Counted from the first letter of the stretch, positions 20,065 through 29,686 are shown. The stretch: DNA of 64,000 nucleotides from Lysobacter capsici (GCF_018732085.1 NZ_CP076103.1:3472001-3536000), one strand, 5' to 3'. Translations and numbers: made by a program. Notes: generated by a model not told the origin, from the sequence alone.

Positions 20065-21187
20065 CGTGGCCTGACTCGTGGCGGTCGAAACCGGGGTTGG
20101 CCGGAATGCGCGGGGTGATCGTGCCGACATCGCCACACTGGGCGCGATGGCGCAGGGCCTGGTCGATCAACACCAGCGCGACCATCGCCTCGCAGATCGG
20201 GGTGGCGCGGATGCCGACGCACGGGTCGTGGCGACCGGTGGTGATCACCTCGACTTCGTTGCCGTGGATGTCGACGCTACGGCCCGGCAGGCGCAGGCTC
20301 GAGGTCGGCTTGAACGCGGTCGAACAGCGCAGTTGCTGGCCGGTGCTGATGCCGCCGAGGATGCCGCCGGCGTGGTTGCTGGCGAAGCCCTGCAGGGAAA
20401 TCTCGTCGCGGTGCGCGCTGCCCTTCGACGCGACCGAGGCGAAGCCGTCGCCGATCTCCACGCCCTTGACCGCGTTGATGCTCATCAGCGCCGCGGCGAG
20501 TTCGCCGTCGAGCTTGCCGTAGATCGGCTCGCCCCAACCCGGCGGCACGTTGTCGGCGATCACGTCGACGCGCGCGCCGACCGAATCGCCGGACTTGCGC
20601 AGCGCGTCCATGTAGGTTTCCAGCTCGGCGACCTGGGCCGCGTCGGGCCAGAAGAACGGATTGCTTTCCACCGCCGACAGGTCGTACCCGTTCGGCACGA
20701 CCTCGCCGATCTGCGACATGAAACCGCGCACGACCACGCCGAAACGTTCGGCCAGCCACTTCTTGGCGATCACCCCGGCGGCCACGCGCATGGTGGTTTC
20801 GCGCGCCGAGGAGCGTCCGCCGCCGCGCGGATCGCGCAGGCCGTATTTCTGCCAATAGCTGTAGTCGGCGTGGCCGGGGCGGAACTGTTCGGCGATCGAG
20901 CCGTAGTCCTTGCTGCGCGCATCGGTGTTGCGGATCAGCAGCGCGATCGGGGTGCCGGTGGTGCGGCCTTCGAACACGCCGCTGAGGATCTCGATGTCGT
21001 CGGTCTCGCGCCGCGCCGAGGTGTGACGGGTCTTGCCGGTGGCGCGGCGGTCCAGGTCGTGACGGAAATCTTCCGGCGCGATCGACAGCCCGGGCGGGCA
21101 ACCGTCGACCACGCACCCGATCGCCGGACCGTGGCTTTCGCCGAAGGTCGTCACGGTGAAGAGCTTTCCGAAGCTGTTGCTGGACAC
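20057..21187 (-). CDS. aroC: Chorismate synthase
   Basis: AroC performs the FMN-dependent final step of the shikimate pathway, from EPSP to chorismate. The 376-residue protein has the family signatures GESHGPAIGCVVDGCPPG, RPGHADYSYWQKYG, GGGRSSARETTMRVAAGVIA and RHDPCVGIRATPICEAM. The start is inferred as GTG 21187, giving (M)SSNSFGKLFTVTTFGESHG. The reading frame is open upstream to 21361, but that part is not conserved-looking. It overlaps the downstream 2-hydroxyacid dehydrogenase gene by 8 bp. Confidence 0.95.
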   Translation of the reverse strand: MSSNSFGKLFTVTTFGESHGPAIGCVVDGCPPGLSIAPEDFRHDLDRRATGKTRHTSARRETDDIEILSGVFEGRTTGTPIALLIRNTDARSKDYGSIAEQFRPGHADYSYWQKYGLRDPRGGGRSSARETTMRVAAGVIAKKWLAERFGVVVRGFMSQIGEVVPNGYDLSAVESNPFFWPDAAQVAELETYMDALRKSGDSVGARVDVIADNVPPGWGEPIYGKLDGELAAALMSINAVKGVEIGDGFASVASKGSAHRDEISLQGFASNHAGGILGGISTGQQLRCSTAFKPTSSLRLPGRSVDIHGNEVEVITTGRHDPCVGIRATPICEAMVALVLIDQALRHRAQCGDVGTITPRIPANPGFDRHESGHDD

Positions 21188-21872
21188 GACGGGGTTCCTG
21201 GTGCGTGCCGGTCGCGGCCGGCGTGTGGGGCTAGGAGAATGTTCGGTGCTGCGCGTGTGCTTTTTATGAAGTGGGTCGCGGCTTGCGTGGCGCGTATCGC
21301 TTCGATGGTATGACGCGGGGTTGGTGAGCGGAAATGAGCATTGGTGCGGACTGAGAACCATCGCTGATGCCGCCGCGGCGGCTGGCGCTGGCCCTCACCC
21401 CAACCCTCTCCCGCAAGCGGGAGAGGGAGCCTGAGGCGCGGCAAACCCGAATAGGCGCGAAATCCGAATAGGCGCGTCACTCCAAGCGACGATGAACTGC
21501 TCCCTCTCCCGCTTGCGGGAGAGGGCCGGGGTGAGGGCCGAAGGCTCAAGCCATGAACCCTTCCGCCAACACCCGCAAAGCACAGCCGCGAACGCACCAC
21601 CGGCCCAAGCCACGATAGCCGACATGGCCGGTTTCCGCTGTAACGAAGGCCCACGCGCATCCGCCACGGTGGGCGAACCCCGCGGGCATTCGACGGAAAA
21701 AGTCACTTCCGGCGCTCACCCGCTCGCGACGGACCCAGCAACAGCAGGCCCGTCAACAACAGACAAGTTCCGACCGGCTCGGCGCCGGGACGCAACGCTG
21801 GGAATCAGCGCAACGCGCGGCGCTGCGAAAGGCGTCAACCGCCTTTCGCTACCGGCCGCCGACGCGCGTGGC
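21188..21872. other. Intergenic region between prmB and aroC with repeats
   Basis: About 685 bases without a supported gene. It holds an inverted pair of the CTCTCCCGC repeat: CCCTCACCCCAACCCTCTCC (from 21392) with CGCAAGCGGGAGAGGG, and its mirror image CCCTCTCCCGCTTGCGGGAG ending in GGGGTGAGGG (to 21537). Open frames across it look like read-through of GC-rich DNA. Confidence 0.6.
21391..21540. repeat. Inverted pair of the CTCTCCCGC hairpin repeat
   Basis: Units at 21391-21430 and 21499-21540 are reverse complements of each other, and each contains an internal CTCTCCCGC/GCGGGAGAG hairpin. Related units lie at 12018, 12151 and 41342. Confidence 0.75.
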
Positions 21873-22802
21873 TCAGGCTCGCGCGTCGGCGAGCCGTTTG
21901 ATGGCGTCGTGGTGTTCGACCAAGTCGTGGCGCTGGGCCACGAAGATGCCCATCTGGCCGACCTTGAACTCGACCCAGTCCAGCGGCAGCTGCGGCAGCA
22001 GTTCGACCAGGGCGCGCTCGGCTTCGCCGACTTCGCAGATCAATACGCCGTGCTCGCTGAGGTGATCGGGCGCGTCGCGCAGGATCTTCAGCGCCAGGTC
22101 CAGGCCGTCGTCGCCGGCGCGCAGGCCCAGTTCGGGCTCGTGCGAATACTCCAGCGGCAGCGCGTCGGTTTCCTCGTTGGTCACGTACGGCGGGTTGGTC
22201 ACGATCAGATCGAAGACCTCGCCCTGCAGGCCCTGGAACAGGTCGGACTTGCGCAGCTCGACGTTGCCGGCGTGCAGGCGTTCCTTGTTCTCGGCCGCCA
22301 GCGCCAGCGCCGCGTCGTTGATGTCGGCGCCGATCACCTGCCAGTCGGGGTGGTAATGCGCGGTGGCGATGGCGATGCAGCCCGAACCGGTGCACAGGTC
22401 CAGCACGCGCTCGACCTCGAGTCCGTTGAGCCAGATCCCGAAGCCGGATTCGATCAGTTCGGCGATCGGCGAACGCGGCACCAGGGCGCGGCGGTCGCTC
22501 TTGAAGCTCAGGCCGGCGAACCAGGCTTCGCCGGTCAGGTAGGCGGCCGGGATGCGCTCGGCGATGCGGCGTTCGAACAGCGCCAGCACCGCGTCCTTCT
22601 CCTCGCTGGTGACCTTGCCCTGGCCGTAGACCGGGCTCAGGTCGTGCGGCAGGTGCAGCGCGTGCAGGACCAACTGGGTGGCCTCGTCCAGGGCATTGTC
22701 GTAGCTGTGGCCGAAGGTCAGCCCGGCCGCGCTGAAGCGGCTGGCGCCGTAGCGGATCAGGTCGACGAGGGTCAGCGATTCGAAGGAGACGGAAGCGGGC
22801 AC
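21873..22802 (-). CDS. prmB: Ribosomal protein L3 N5-glutamine methyltransferase
   Basis: PrmB methylates a glutamine of ribosomal protein L3 using S-adenosylmethionine. The 309-residue protein has the HemK-like N-terminal helical domain and the class I methyltransferase core with SAM-binding VLDLCTGSGCIAIA and catalytic NPPY (LIVTNPPYVTNEE). RALVPRSPIAELIE distinguishes it from PrmC. The start is most likely GTG 22802; an in-frame TTG at 22823 is possible. It is the first gene of the minus-strand block going left. Confidence 0.92.
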   Translation of the reverse strand: MPASVSFESLTLVDLIRYGASRFSAAGLTFGHSYDNALDEATQLVLHALHLPHDLSPVYGQGKVTSEEKDAVLALFERRIAERIPAAYLTGEAWFAGLSFKSDRRALVPRSPIAELIESGFGIWLNGLEVERVLDLCTGSGCIAIATAHYHPDWQVIGADINDAALALAAENKERLHAGNVELRKSDLFQGLQGEVFDLIVTNPPYVTNEETDALPLEYSHEPELGLRAGDDGLDLALKILRDAPDHLSEHGVLICEVGEAERALVELLPQLPLDWVEFKVGQMGIFVAQRHDLVEHHDAIKRLADARA

Positions 22803-23197
22803 GGTGAGTCCAGGGCGAAACAAGGCGCGCAGTATACCGGCGGCGGGGGGCGTTATCGCGGCGGTTGCGCGGTTTTCGCAGGTTTTGGCTCATGGTTGCG
22901 ATGCGTGTCGCGCGGCCGTGGCGGCGCGAACCCGCGGTTCCCGGCCGCACCCACCCGACGGGTTCCCCCCTTTGAAAAAGGGGAGCCCGGGGGGGATTTG
23001 CTCTTGGCTCGGAGCACGTCGTTTCTGCAAAGCGAAAAGCAAATCCCCCCTGCCCCCCTTTTTCAAAGGGGGGGAAAGCACGGGCTGTCAAAGGGGAATC
23101 AGCACGTGCTGGCGGGCTGAAGACGCCTCGAACACACGCAAACCCGCCTCGCCGGCCATCGCCGGTATCATGGCCCGGCTCATTCGCTGGAACCGCC
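22803..23197. other. Intergenic region between prmB and the SCO gene
   Basis: No gene is seen in these 395 bases. One copy of the CCCACTTTG-family repeat (22965-23075) lies in the middle. The divergent promoters of prmB and the SCO gene must lie here, but no clear promoter was identified. Confidence 0.5.
22965..23075. repeat. Short copy of the CCCACTTTG-family inverted repeat
   Basis: It begins CCCCCCTTTGAAAAAGGGGA, contains GGGGGGATTTGCTCTT opposing AAGCAAATCCCCCCTG, and ends CCCCCCTTTTTCAAAGGGGG. It is about 110 bp, shorter in the middle than the 150-bp units at 7999-8520. Confidence 0.85.
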
Positions 23198-23842
23198 ATG
23201 TTCAATCGCACCACCGCCATCGTCCTCATCGCCGCGCTCGCCGCCGCGCTCGGCCTGTGGGCCTCGCAGAAGTATTTCGGCAGCGTGCGCCACGCCTCGC
23301 TGCCGCAGACCGAAGCGGTCCGCCTGATCGAACCGCGCCGCACCCTGCCCGCGTTCTCGCTGCGCCAGTCCGACGGCACCCAGCTGATTCCCGGCGAACT
23401 CAAGGGGCACTGGACCCTGGTCTTCCTCGGCTTCACCCACTGCCCCGACGTGTGCCCGACCACCCTGGCGCAGATGTCGGTCGCGCAGAAAGCCTGGGAG
23501 TCGATTCCCGAAGCGACCCGGCCGCGGGTGCTGTTCGTCTCGGTCGACCCCGAGCGCGACACGCCCGACAAGATCGGCGAGTACGCCCACGGCTTCCATA
23601 AGGACACCCTGGCCGCCACCGCCGATGTCCCGGCGCTGGAGAGCTTCGCCAAGTCGCTGAGCATGGTGTTCGCGAAGGTGCCGGCGCCCGACGGCGCCCA
23701 GGCCGACCAGTACACGCTCGATCACAGCGCCAGCATGGTCGTGCTCGACCCGCAGGGCCGCATGGCCGGGCTGCTGCGTCCGCCGTTCGACCCGAACGTG
23801 ATCGCCAAGGACATGGCCGTGCTGACGGAGGCCGCGCCTTGA
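23198..23842 (+). CDS. SCO1/SenC family copper chaperone-like protein
   Basis: Thioredoxin-fold membrane-anchored protein that delivers copper to cytochrome oxidase CuA or acts as a thiol reductant. In 214 residues it has an N-terminal signal anchor (TAIVLIAALAAALGLWAS), the copper ligands C82 and C86 (FTHCPDVCPTTLAQM) and distal H176 (YTLDHSASMVVLDPQGR), plus VSVDPERDTP. It overlaps psd by 4 bp (TTGA), so the two are translationally coupled. The role in oxidase assembly is inferred from the family. Confidence 0.92.
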   Translation: MFNRTTAIVLIAALAAALGLWASQKYFGSVRHASLPQTEAVRLIEPRRTLPAFSLRQSDGTQLIPGELKGHWTLVFLGFTHCPDVCPTTLAQMSVAQKAWESIPEATRPRVLFVSVDPERDTPDKIGEYAHGFHKDTLAATADVPALESFAKSLSMVFAKVPAPDGAQADQYTLDHSASMVVLDPQGRMAGLLRPPFDPNVIAKDMAVLTEAAP

Positions 23843-24687
23843 GCCTCGTCACCACCCTGACCTACGTCCTGCCGCATCGCCTGATGTCGTCGCTTGCGCG
23901 CGCGCTGGCTTATTCCGACCGGCCGGGCGTCAGCCGCTGGCTGATCGACACGGTGACGCGCAAGTTCGGCGTCGACTTGGGCGAAGCGGCCAACGCCGAC
24001 CCGCGCTCGTACCCGACCTTCAATGCCTTCTTCACCCGCGCGCTCAAGCCCGGCGCGCGCGTACCCGATCCCGATCCGCGCGTGCTGCTGATGCCGGCCG
24101 ACGGCCGCATCAGCCAGTGTGGGCCGATCCGCGACGGCGAGATCTTCCAGGCCAAGGGCCAGTCGTTCACCGCGACCGAACTGCTCGGCGGCGACGAAGC
24201 GGCGGCCGCGCCGTTCCGCGACGGCGTGTTCGCCACCGTGTACTTGTCGCCGAAGGACTACCACCGCGTGCACATGCCGTGGACCGGCACCCTGCGCGAA
24301 ACCGTGCATGTGCCGGGCCGTTTGTTCAGCGTCGGCCCCGACGCGGTGCGCAACGTGCCGCGTTTGTTCGCGCGCAACGAGCGCCTGGTCTGCCACTTCG
24401 ACACCGAGTTCGGGCCGATGGCGATGGTGATGGTCGGCGCGCTGCTGGTCTCGGGCGTGGAAACGGTCTGGAGCGGCGTGGAGATTCCGCGCTACGGCGA
24501 CATCGTCACCACCAAGGACTATCGCGGCGAAACCATCACCCTGGAGCGCTTCGCCGAAATGGCCCGCTTCAACTACGGCTCGACCGTGATCGTGCTGCTG
24601 CCGCCCGGCGTGGCCGCGCTGGACGCGGGCCTGGGCGCCGAAACCGCGGTACGCCTGGGCCAGGCCTTGGCCCGGCGCAGCGACTGA
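23839..24687 (+). CDS. psd: Phosphatidylserine decarboxylase proenzyme
   Basis: Inner-membrane pyruvoyl enzyme making phosphatidylethanolamine. The 282-residue protein shows YPTFNAFFTRALKPGARP-like N-terminal features, a PADGRISQCG segment, HRVHMPWTGTL and the self-cleavage site FNYGSTVIVL, where S248 becomes the pyruvoyl group. Start is TTG 23839, overlapping the SCO stop codon. The C-terminal alpha chain is about 35 residues, as normal. Confidence 0.95.
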   Translation: MSLVTTLTYVLPHRLMSSLARALAYSDRPGVSRWLIDTVTRKFGVDLGEAANADPRSYPTFNAFFTRALKPGARVPDPDPRVLLMPADGRISQCGPIRDGEIFQAKGQSFTATELLGGDEAAAAPFRDGVFATVYLSPKDYHRVHMPWTGTLRETVHVPGRLFSVGPDAVRNVPRLFARNERLVCHFDTEFGPMAMVMVGALLVSGVETVWSGVEIPRYGDIVTTKDYRGETITLERFAEMARFNYGSTVIVLLPPGVAALDAGLGAETAVRLGQALARRSD

Positions 24688-24718
24688 ACCTCATCAACGC
24701 TTTCCTAAGGAAGGGACC

Positions 24719-25771
24719 ATGCCATCGACCCACCGCCCGGCCCTGCGCCGGGCCTGCCTGACCGCGACCATCGCGTTACTGACGCTGGCCGTGGCCGCGT
24801 GCGGCAGCAAGAGCGAAACCGAACAACTGGCCGAACTGCGCGACGGGATCACCTACACCCAGTACCGCCGATTGTCCGAAAACGGCTTGCCCGGCGGCCT
24901 GAGCGCGTATCAAAAAGGCCTGCAGTGGACCGGCGAGAACTGGGCGTCGAACAACCTGGCTTCCAGAAGCGGGATCTCGAACAATCCGGTTGCCGACCTG
25001 CCCAAGGGCGAATACAGCGAAGCGCAACTGTGCGTGGTGCATGTGCTGCTCGCCTACGGCGCGTTGATCGCCAACAAGAACACCATCGCCCTGGCCGAAA
25101 GCGACATCGTGCAGGCCCAGTCCTGCGGCGCGTTCGACCGCGCCGCCGCGACTTCGCTGCGCGCGGTCGTGTTCCAGCGCGAGCAATGGCCCGGGCTGGC
25201 CAAGCTGGAAGGCGAGAAAGCCTGGGCGCTGCCGACCCAGGCCGGCGAAGACCTGCCGCCGGCCGAGCACGTGATGGTGCTGCACGCGGCGCTGGCCTAC
25301 TTCGCCGCCAGCGAGCAGGAATGGGAGCGCGCACAGTTGCATTTCGATGCGCTCGGCCAGTTGATGGGACAGCCGTGGTTCGCGCAGCTGCCGCAGGCCG
25401 GTATCGCGTTCAAGGAAGGCCGCACCCGCGACGGCCTGATCGTATTGAAAAAGCTCAGCGTCGATCCGAGCGCGCCGGAAGAAGTGCGCAAGGAACTGGT
25501 CGCGTTGATCGCGAAGGTCGAAGCCAAGGGCGGCGATGTCGACTCGGCGATCTTCATGCCGCGCCTGGTCGCGACCTTGACCTGGGACATGATCGCCGCC
25601 GAAGGCCCGCAGTTGCTGCGCACCGCCACCGGTTTCGCCGAGCAGCAGGCCGATTGGGCGGCGCTGAGCGGCTCGGTCAAGGACGGCACCGGCAAGGCCA
25701 CGGCCGCCGCGGCGCAATGGTGGAACAAGGCGCGCGAGGCGGTGGCGCCTGCGGATGAGAAGCGGGAATAG
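24719..25771 (+). CDS. Putative lipoprotein of unknown function
   Basis: 350 residues, not recognised. It begins with a lipoprotein signal (LTATIALLTLAVAACGS) with lipobox AVAAC, so it is probably outer-membrane anchored. The mature part is largely alpha-helical, with repeated Ala/Leu/Glu-rich segments of about 35 residues (VMVLHAALAYFAASEQEWERA and similar) resembling TPR-type helices. AAGGAAGGGACC precedes the ATG. It follows psd by 31 bp and may share its transcript. Function unknown. Confidence 0.75.
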   Translation: MPSTHRPALRRACLTATIALLTLAVAACGSKSETEQLAELRDGITYTQYRRLSENGLPGGLSAYQKGLQWTGENWASNNLASRSGISNNPVADLPKGEYSEAQLCVVHVLLAYGALIANKNTIALAESDIVQAQSCGAFDRAAATSLRAVVFQREQWPGLAKLEGEKAWALPTQAGEDLPPAEHVMVLHAALAYFAASEQEWERAQLHFDALGQLMGQPWFAQLPQAGIAFKEGRTRDGLIVLKKLSVDPSAPEEVRKELVALIAKVEAKGGDVDSAIFMPRLVATLTWDMIAAEGPQLLRTATGFAEQQADWAALSGSVKDGTGKATAAAAQWWNKAREAVAPADEKRE

Positions 25772-25878
25772 GGAATAGGGAATGGGGAATCGGAACGCGG
25801 TTGCGCGGTTGTCGTCGCGTCGCGGGTGCTTTCCCGGATCGGTTTCGATCCCTTGCTAACGATGCCACATCGGTGTTT

Positions 25879-26574
25879 CTACGCCGCGTGCGGCGCTTTG
25901 CCAGGGTGCGGCGTGCAAACCGACAAACCGATCAGGGTCTGGGCGATCCAGTAGGTCGCCAGCACCACCGCCGGCGCCGCGCCGAACGGCGCGGCGAAGC
26001 GGTCGATCGCAAGCGTCGCATCGGAAGCGACAAAGAACGCACCGCCCAAGGCCGCCAGCGCGGTCGACTGCGAGCGCGCGCATCGCCACGCCACCGCCGC
26101 CTGCGCCGCCATCGCCGCGAGCACCGTCACGTAGACGATCACCGGGACGCGCAAGTCACCCGGCAGATGCGCCCACAGCACGCTCAGCACCGCGCCGGCC
26201 AGCAGCGCGTAGCCCAGATACGGCCAGCCCCGCGCGAACCAGCGCGCGCGCCGCGCCAGGCCGAGCAGATACGCGATGTGCGCGCACAGGAACGAGCCCA
26301 GGCCGAACACGAACCAGTCGCCGGGCAGCATCAGGAACACGTCGCCGCAGGTCGATAGCAGCAGGCCGATCACGATCGCGCGTCGATACCCGGGTTCGGC
26401 CGCGCGGCCGTGACGCCAGACCATCGCCACGATCAGCAGCGTGGTCAGCGGTTTGAACAGGTAGTGCAGCCACGGCGAAGCGTACGCGCCGGCGATCGCG
26501 AGCAGGGCCGCCACCGCCACTGCCGTCAGCCATGCGCGCGGCGCGGCCATGGAATTGTCGACCATCTGGTTCAT
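25879..26574 (-). CDS. YhhN-family lysoplasmalogenase-like membrane protein
   Basis: 231-residue integral membrane protein with seven to eight hydrophobic segments. It matches the YhhN/TMEM86 family, members of which hydrolyse the vinyl-ether bond of lysoplasmalogens. Conserved-looking acidic and polar residues sit in the membrane: LLLSTCGDVFLMLPGDWFVFGLGSF and GAFFVASDATLAIDRF. Start ATG 26574 overlaps the stop of the upstream M50 protease gene (ATGA), so the two are coupled. The enzymatic activity in this organism is untested inference. Confidence 0.8.
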   Translation of the reverse strand: MNQMVDNSMAAPRAWLTAVAVAALLAIAGAYASPWLHYLFKPLTTLLIVAMVWRHGRAAEPGYRRAIVIGLLLSTCGDVFLMLPGDWFVFGLGSFLCAHIAYLLGLARRARWFARGWPYLGYALLAGAVLSVLWAHLPGDLRVPVIVYVTVLAAMAAQAAVAWRCARSQSTALAALGGAFFVASDATLAIDRFAAPFGAAPAVVLATYWIAQTLIGLSVCTPHPGKAPHAA

Positions 26575-27851
26575 GCGCTTGCATCCTGAGTAATCGCACC
26601 GGGGGCACGGGCCGGCGCGGTGCCGTCCGCAATATCCGCTTCGTCGATTATGGCCTCGATGCATTCGCGCAAACCGGCCTCACTCGCCACGGTCGAAGCG
26701 AACGCCGAGTTATCGGCATGGCGCCTGGAACGCAGCAACTGCTCGCGCGCAGCCATCGAGTCGCCGCGCAGTGCCGCGGCCAGCGCACGCACGCGAGGCG
26801 CCAGCTGCGGTGCATGCCAAAAGCCGCGCGCATCCAGATCCAGGGCAGCGATCGCGGCGAGATCCTCGGCGCCACGACGGTCCAGGGCCCGCGCGAAAAC
26901 GCAATCGGCCTGGGTGATGATCAACAGGTCGCCGAGCGCTTGCCGGATCGGCTCCTCGTAGGCGTCGATGCGCGCATGCAGCGTTTCCAGCGCCGCCTCC
27001 GCCGCGTCCAGCTCGTGCGCGCCCAACGCAAGGTACACCGTCAGCCAATCGTGCAGCGCGGGCATCGGCGCGGGCTCCTCACCCAGACGCCGGATCAACG
27101 CCTCGGGCAGATCGCCTGCCGACTCGCCACGCAATAAACGGCCATTGATCGCCATGAAGGTCGCGCCGGGCAGATCCTCGACTCGATTCACATACGCGCG
27201 CAGCACATTCAGACCGTCGCTGACCATGGCTCCGTTCAAGCTGCGCGGCAGCAGATTGAACAGCGCCGCCAACAGATGCAGCAGACCGAGCAGCAAACAC
27301 CAGGCCTGGGCAAACGAGTGACCCAGCCACCACGCCAGCACGGCGAGGACGAGCGCAGCCGCCAGATTCGCCAACGGGCCGCCCAACGCTAGAGCGATCA
27401 GATCGCGGCGCATATCGCGGCCCGGATCCGGATACGCCATCACATAGCCGCCGACGCCACGTTGCCGGTTGCGGTGCAGGCGGATGCGCACGCCGCGTCG
27501 GCGCGGCTGGATTTCCACCGGCCCGATCACGACCTGGGTGACGGTCATCGCGCGTCGGCGCGCCACCCACCAATGCCCGCCTTCATGCACGACCAACACC
27601 GACAGCCAGCCCGGCACCAAGATCGCGGTGAGCACGAACGGCAGGCCGTAATGGTGTTGGCGGGCGAGCGCATACGCCAGGATGAACATCATCGGCAGGA
27701 TCAACGCGCCGATGACGTTGGCGATCCATGTCGACAGCCGCGACCAGCGCGGCGACAGATCGCGGAATGTAGTGGCTTCGCCCGGACTTGAAACCGAAGG
27801 CTGCCTCGCTTCAGCGACGCAGCCTTCTTCATTGGGTCCATGCGCGTCCAT
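26571..27851 (-). CDS. M50-like membrane metalloprotease
   Basis: 426-residue protein with hydrophobic segments at about 42-62 and 70-88 and a zinc motif H89-E-G-G-H93 (VVHEGGHWWVARR) at the end of the second. Further membrane segments lie near 170-215 (DLIALALGGPLANLAAALVLA, the NPxN-region analogue of site-2 proteases, here GPLANL). A soluble C-terminal region of about 200 residues is rich in Ala/Leu/Asp. Site-2 proteases cleave transmembrane regulators. No substrate such as an anti-sigma factor is adjacent; the downstream coupled gene encodes a YhhN-like enzyme. Confidence 0.78.
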   Translation of the reverse strand: MDAHGPNEEGCVAEARQPSVSSPGEATTFRDLSPRWSRLSTWIANVIGALILPMMFILAYALARQHHYGLPFVLTAILVPGWLSVLVVHEGGHWWVARRRAMTVTQVVIGPVEIQPRRRGVRIRLHRNRQRGVGGYVMAYPDPGRDMRRDLIALALGGPLANLAAALVLAVLAWWLGHSFAQAWCLLLGLLHLLAALFNLLPRSLNGAMVSDGLNVLRAYVNRVEDLPGATFMAINGRLLRGESAGDLPEALIRRLGEEPAPMPALHDWLTVYLALGAHELDAAEAALETLHARIDAYEEPIRQALGDLLIITQADCVFARALDRRGAEDLAAIAALDLDARGFWHAPQLAPRVRALAAALRGDSMAAREQLLRSRRHADNSAFASTVASEAGLRECIEAIIDEADIADGTAPARAPGAITQDASA

Positions 27852-27884
27852 GCGTCCAGGTCACTGCGTTGCGCGCAGTGCGGA

Positions 27885-29477
27885 CTAGCCCCCGCAGCCG
27901 TTCAACTTGAGCGTCTGCCCCGGCTTGACCATGTAACGCGGGCCCTTGATGCCGTTGGCCTTGGCCAGCTGCTTGGTGTCGCACTGGAACTTCTGCGCGA
28001 CGTCGGTCAGGGTCTGGCCGCGCTGCACCTTGTGGGTGCGCGGCGCGGCGGGCTTCTTGGCCGGGGCCGGCTTGCCGGTCGCCACCGTGGTCGGCACGCC
28101 GGTGGCGACGGTGACCGGCACGGTGCCGTCTTCGCCCGTGGCCTCGGCCGGCAACACGGTCAGCGGGCCGGTGCGCACGATCGCGGTGGTCGCATCGCTC
28201 ATCACCAGGGTGCGCGCGAGTTCGGCGCGCTTGCCCTGCACGCACCAGCGGTTGTACAGGCTGACCATCTTCGGCGTGGCGTTGAGCGTGGTGCCCGCGG
28301 CCAGGTAGCTTTCGCCCTTGTAACGCGGGTTGAGGTTGCGCAGCGCGCGCATGTAGCCGTCGCGGCTGCCGCTGCTGCCCATGCAGATGGTCAGTTCGTA
28401 GATCGAGGTCGGCTTGACCAGGCGCATCGTCGCGGCCTTGTTGTCGATCTTCGGGAACTGCAGGCCGTATTCGCGCGGATGCAGGAACAGCCAGGCCGCG
28501 GCGATCACCATCGGCACGTAGTCGCGGGTTTCGGCCGGGAACTGGTTATAGACCGACTCGTCCCAGAAATTGCGCCCGCCGCTGGCGTTGTTGATGCGCA
28601 GCGCGCGGCCTTCGCCGCCGTTGTAGGCGGCCAGCGACATCTCGATGCTGTTGTTGAGCTGGCCCAGGCGCTCGTTCAAGTACTCCGCCGCCGCCTGCGA
28701 GGACGCGCGCGGGTCGTAGCGGGTGTCGAAGCCGCTACCGTCGTCGCCCAGGCCGAAGCGCTTGCCGGTGGCGAACATGAACTGCAACGGCCCGGCCGCG
28801 CCGGCGCGCGAGGTCGAATGCACGCGGCCGTTGGATTCCTTGGCCATGATCCCGAACAGCAACGCCTCGGGCAGGCCTTCGCGTTCGAACGAGGGCCACA
28901 TCATCTGGCGCATGTACTGGTAGTTATCGTAGCTCTGCATCAGCGGACCGCGCATGTCGGTCAGCCAGCGGCGGATGCCGGCCTGCACCGCCGGGTTGTA
29001 CTGGACCATCTTGACGAAGCGCTGGCCGTCGTCGCTGAGCAGCGCGGCCGCGCGCGCGGCCTCGGGCACGTCGGCGGCGAAGTTGTCGCTGTCCAGCGCG
29101 GTCGCGTCGTCGCTATCCTCGTTGGTCGCGGCCGAAGCATCGGCGTTGGCCTTGAGCAGGCGCTTGTAGCCGGCCAGCATGGTGTTGACCTGGCAGCCCT
29201 TCTGCTTGAGGCAGACCGCGATCACGTCCTCCATGTCCTCCAGCGCGGCGTCGCTGTCCTGGCGGCCGCTGGGATCGGCGTTGCGGATCTTGACCAGGGC
29301 CGACTGATAACGGGTCTCGGCCGATTGCATGCGCTGGGTCAGCGCGTCGACCGCGGCCTGATCGCGCTTGGACAACGCGGCGGCTTGCGGAGCGAGACTG
29401 CACAGGGCCAGTGCGGCGGCGAGCGGCGCGAACAAGGCGCGGCCATTGAACGAAGCGAAGCTAAAGGAAACGGGCAT
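27885..29477 (-). CDS. MltD-like lytic transglycosylase with LysM domain
   Basis: Periplasmic peptidoglycan-cleaving enzyme, 530 residues. Signal peptide 1-34 (AALALCSLAPQAAA), helical region 35-195, SLT domain about 200-340 with catalytic E214 (FGIMAKESNGRVH) and motifs AGAAGPLQFM and AAYNGGEGRAL, a linker with Thr/Val/Pro repeats, and a C-terminal LysM (HKVQRGQTLTDVAQKFQCD, IKGPRYMVKPGQTL). One LysM is fewer than in E. coli MltD. Start ATG 29477. Confidence 0.88.
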   Translation of the reverse strand: MPVSFSFASFNGRALFAPLAAALALCSLAPQAAALSKRDQAAVDALTQRMQSAETRYQSALVKIRNADPSGRQDSDAALEDMEDVIAVCLKQKGCQVNTMLAGYKRLLKANADASAATNEDSDDATALDSDNFAADVPEAARAAALLSDDGQRFVKMVQYNPAVQAGIRRWLTDMRGPLMQSYDNYQYMRQMMWPSFEREGLPEALLFGIMAKESNGRVHSTSRAGAAGPLQFMFATGKRFGLGDDGSGFDTRYDPRASSQAAAEYLNERLGQLNNSIEMSLAAYNGGEGRALRINNASGGRNFWDESVYNQFPAETRDYVPMVIAAAWLFLHPREYGLQFPKIDNKAATMRLVKPTSIYELTICMGSSGSRDGYMRALRNLNPRYKGESYLAAGTTLNATPKMVSLYNRWCVQGKRAELARTLVMSDATTAIVRTGPLTVLPAEATGEDGTVPVTVATGVPTTVATGKPAPAKKPAAPRTHKVQRGQTLTDVAQKFQCDTKQLAKANGIKGPRYMVKPGQTLKLNGCGG

Positions 29478-29686
29478 GAGGGCGCGCGGCAGGTCCTTGT
29501 TGCGGGGGGCCAGGGTAACGGCGCGGGTCCGCGCGCGGCAAGAACTGCGACGCGATCGGGTTTTCCGTGCGTGGCGAGTCGTCAGGCGGTCTTGACGGCC
29601 ATCAACACGCTGCCGGCGTTCACGAACCACCCACGCCTGCCGCTAGAATCGGCCCCTTGCTCTCCACTCGAACCACGGACGCGGAC

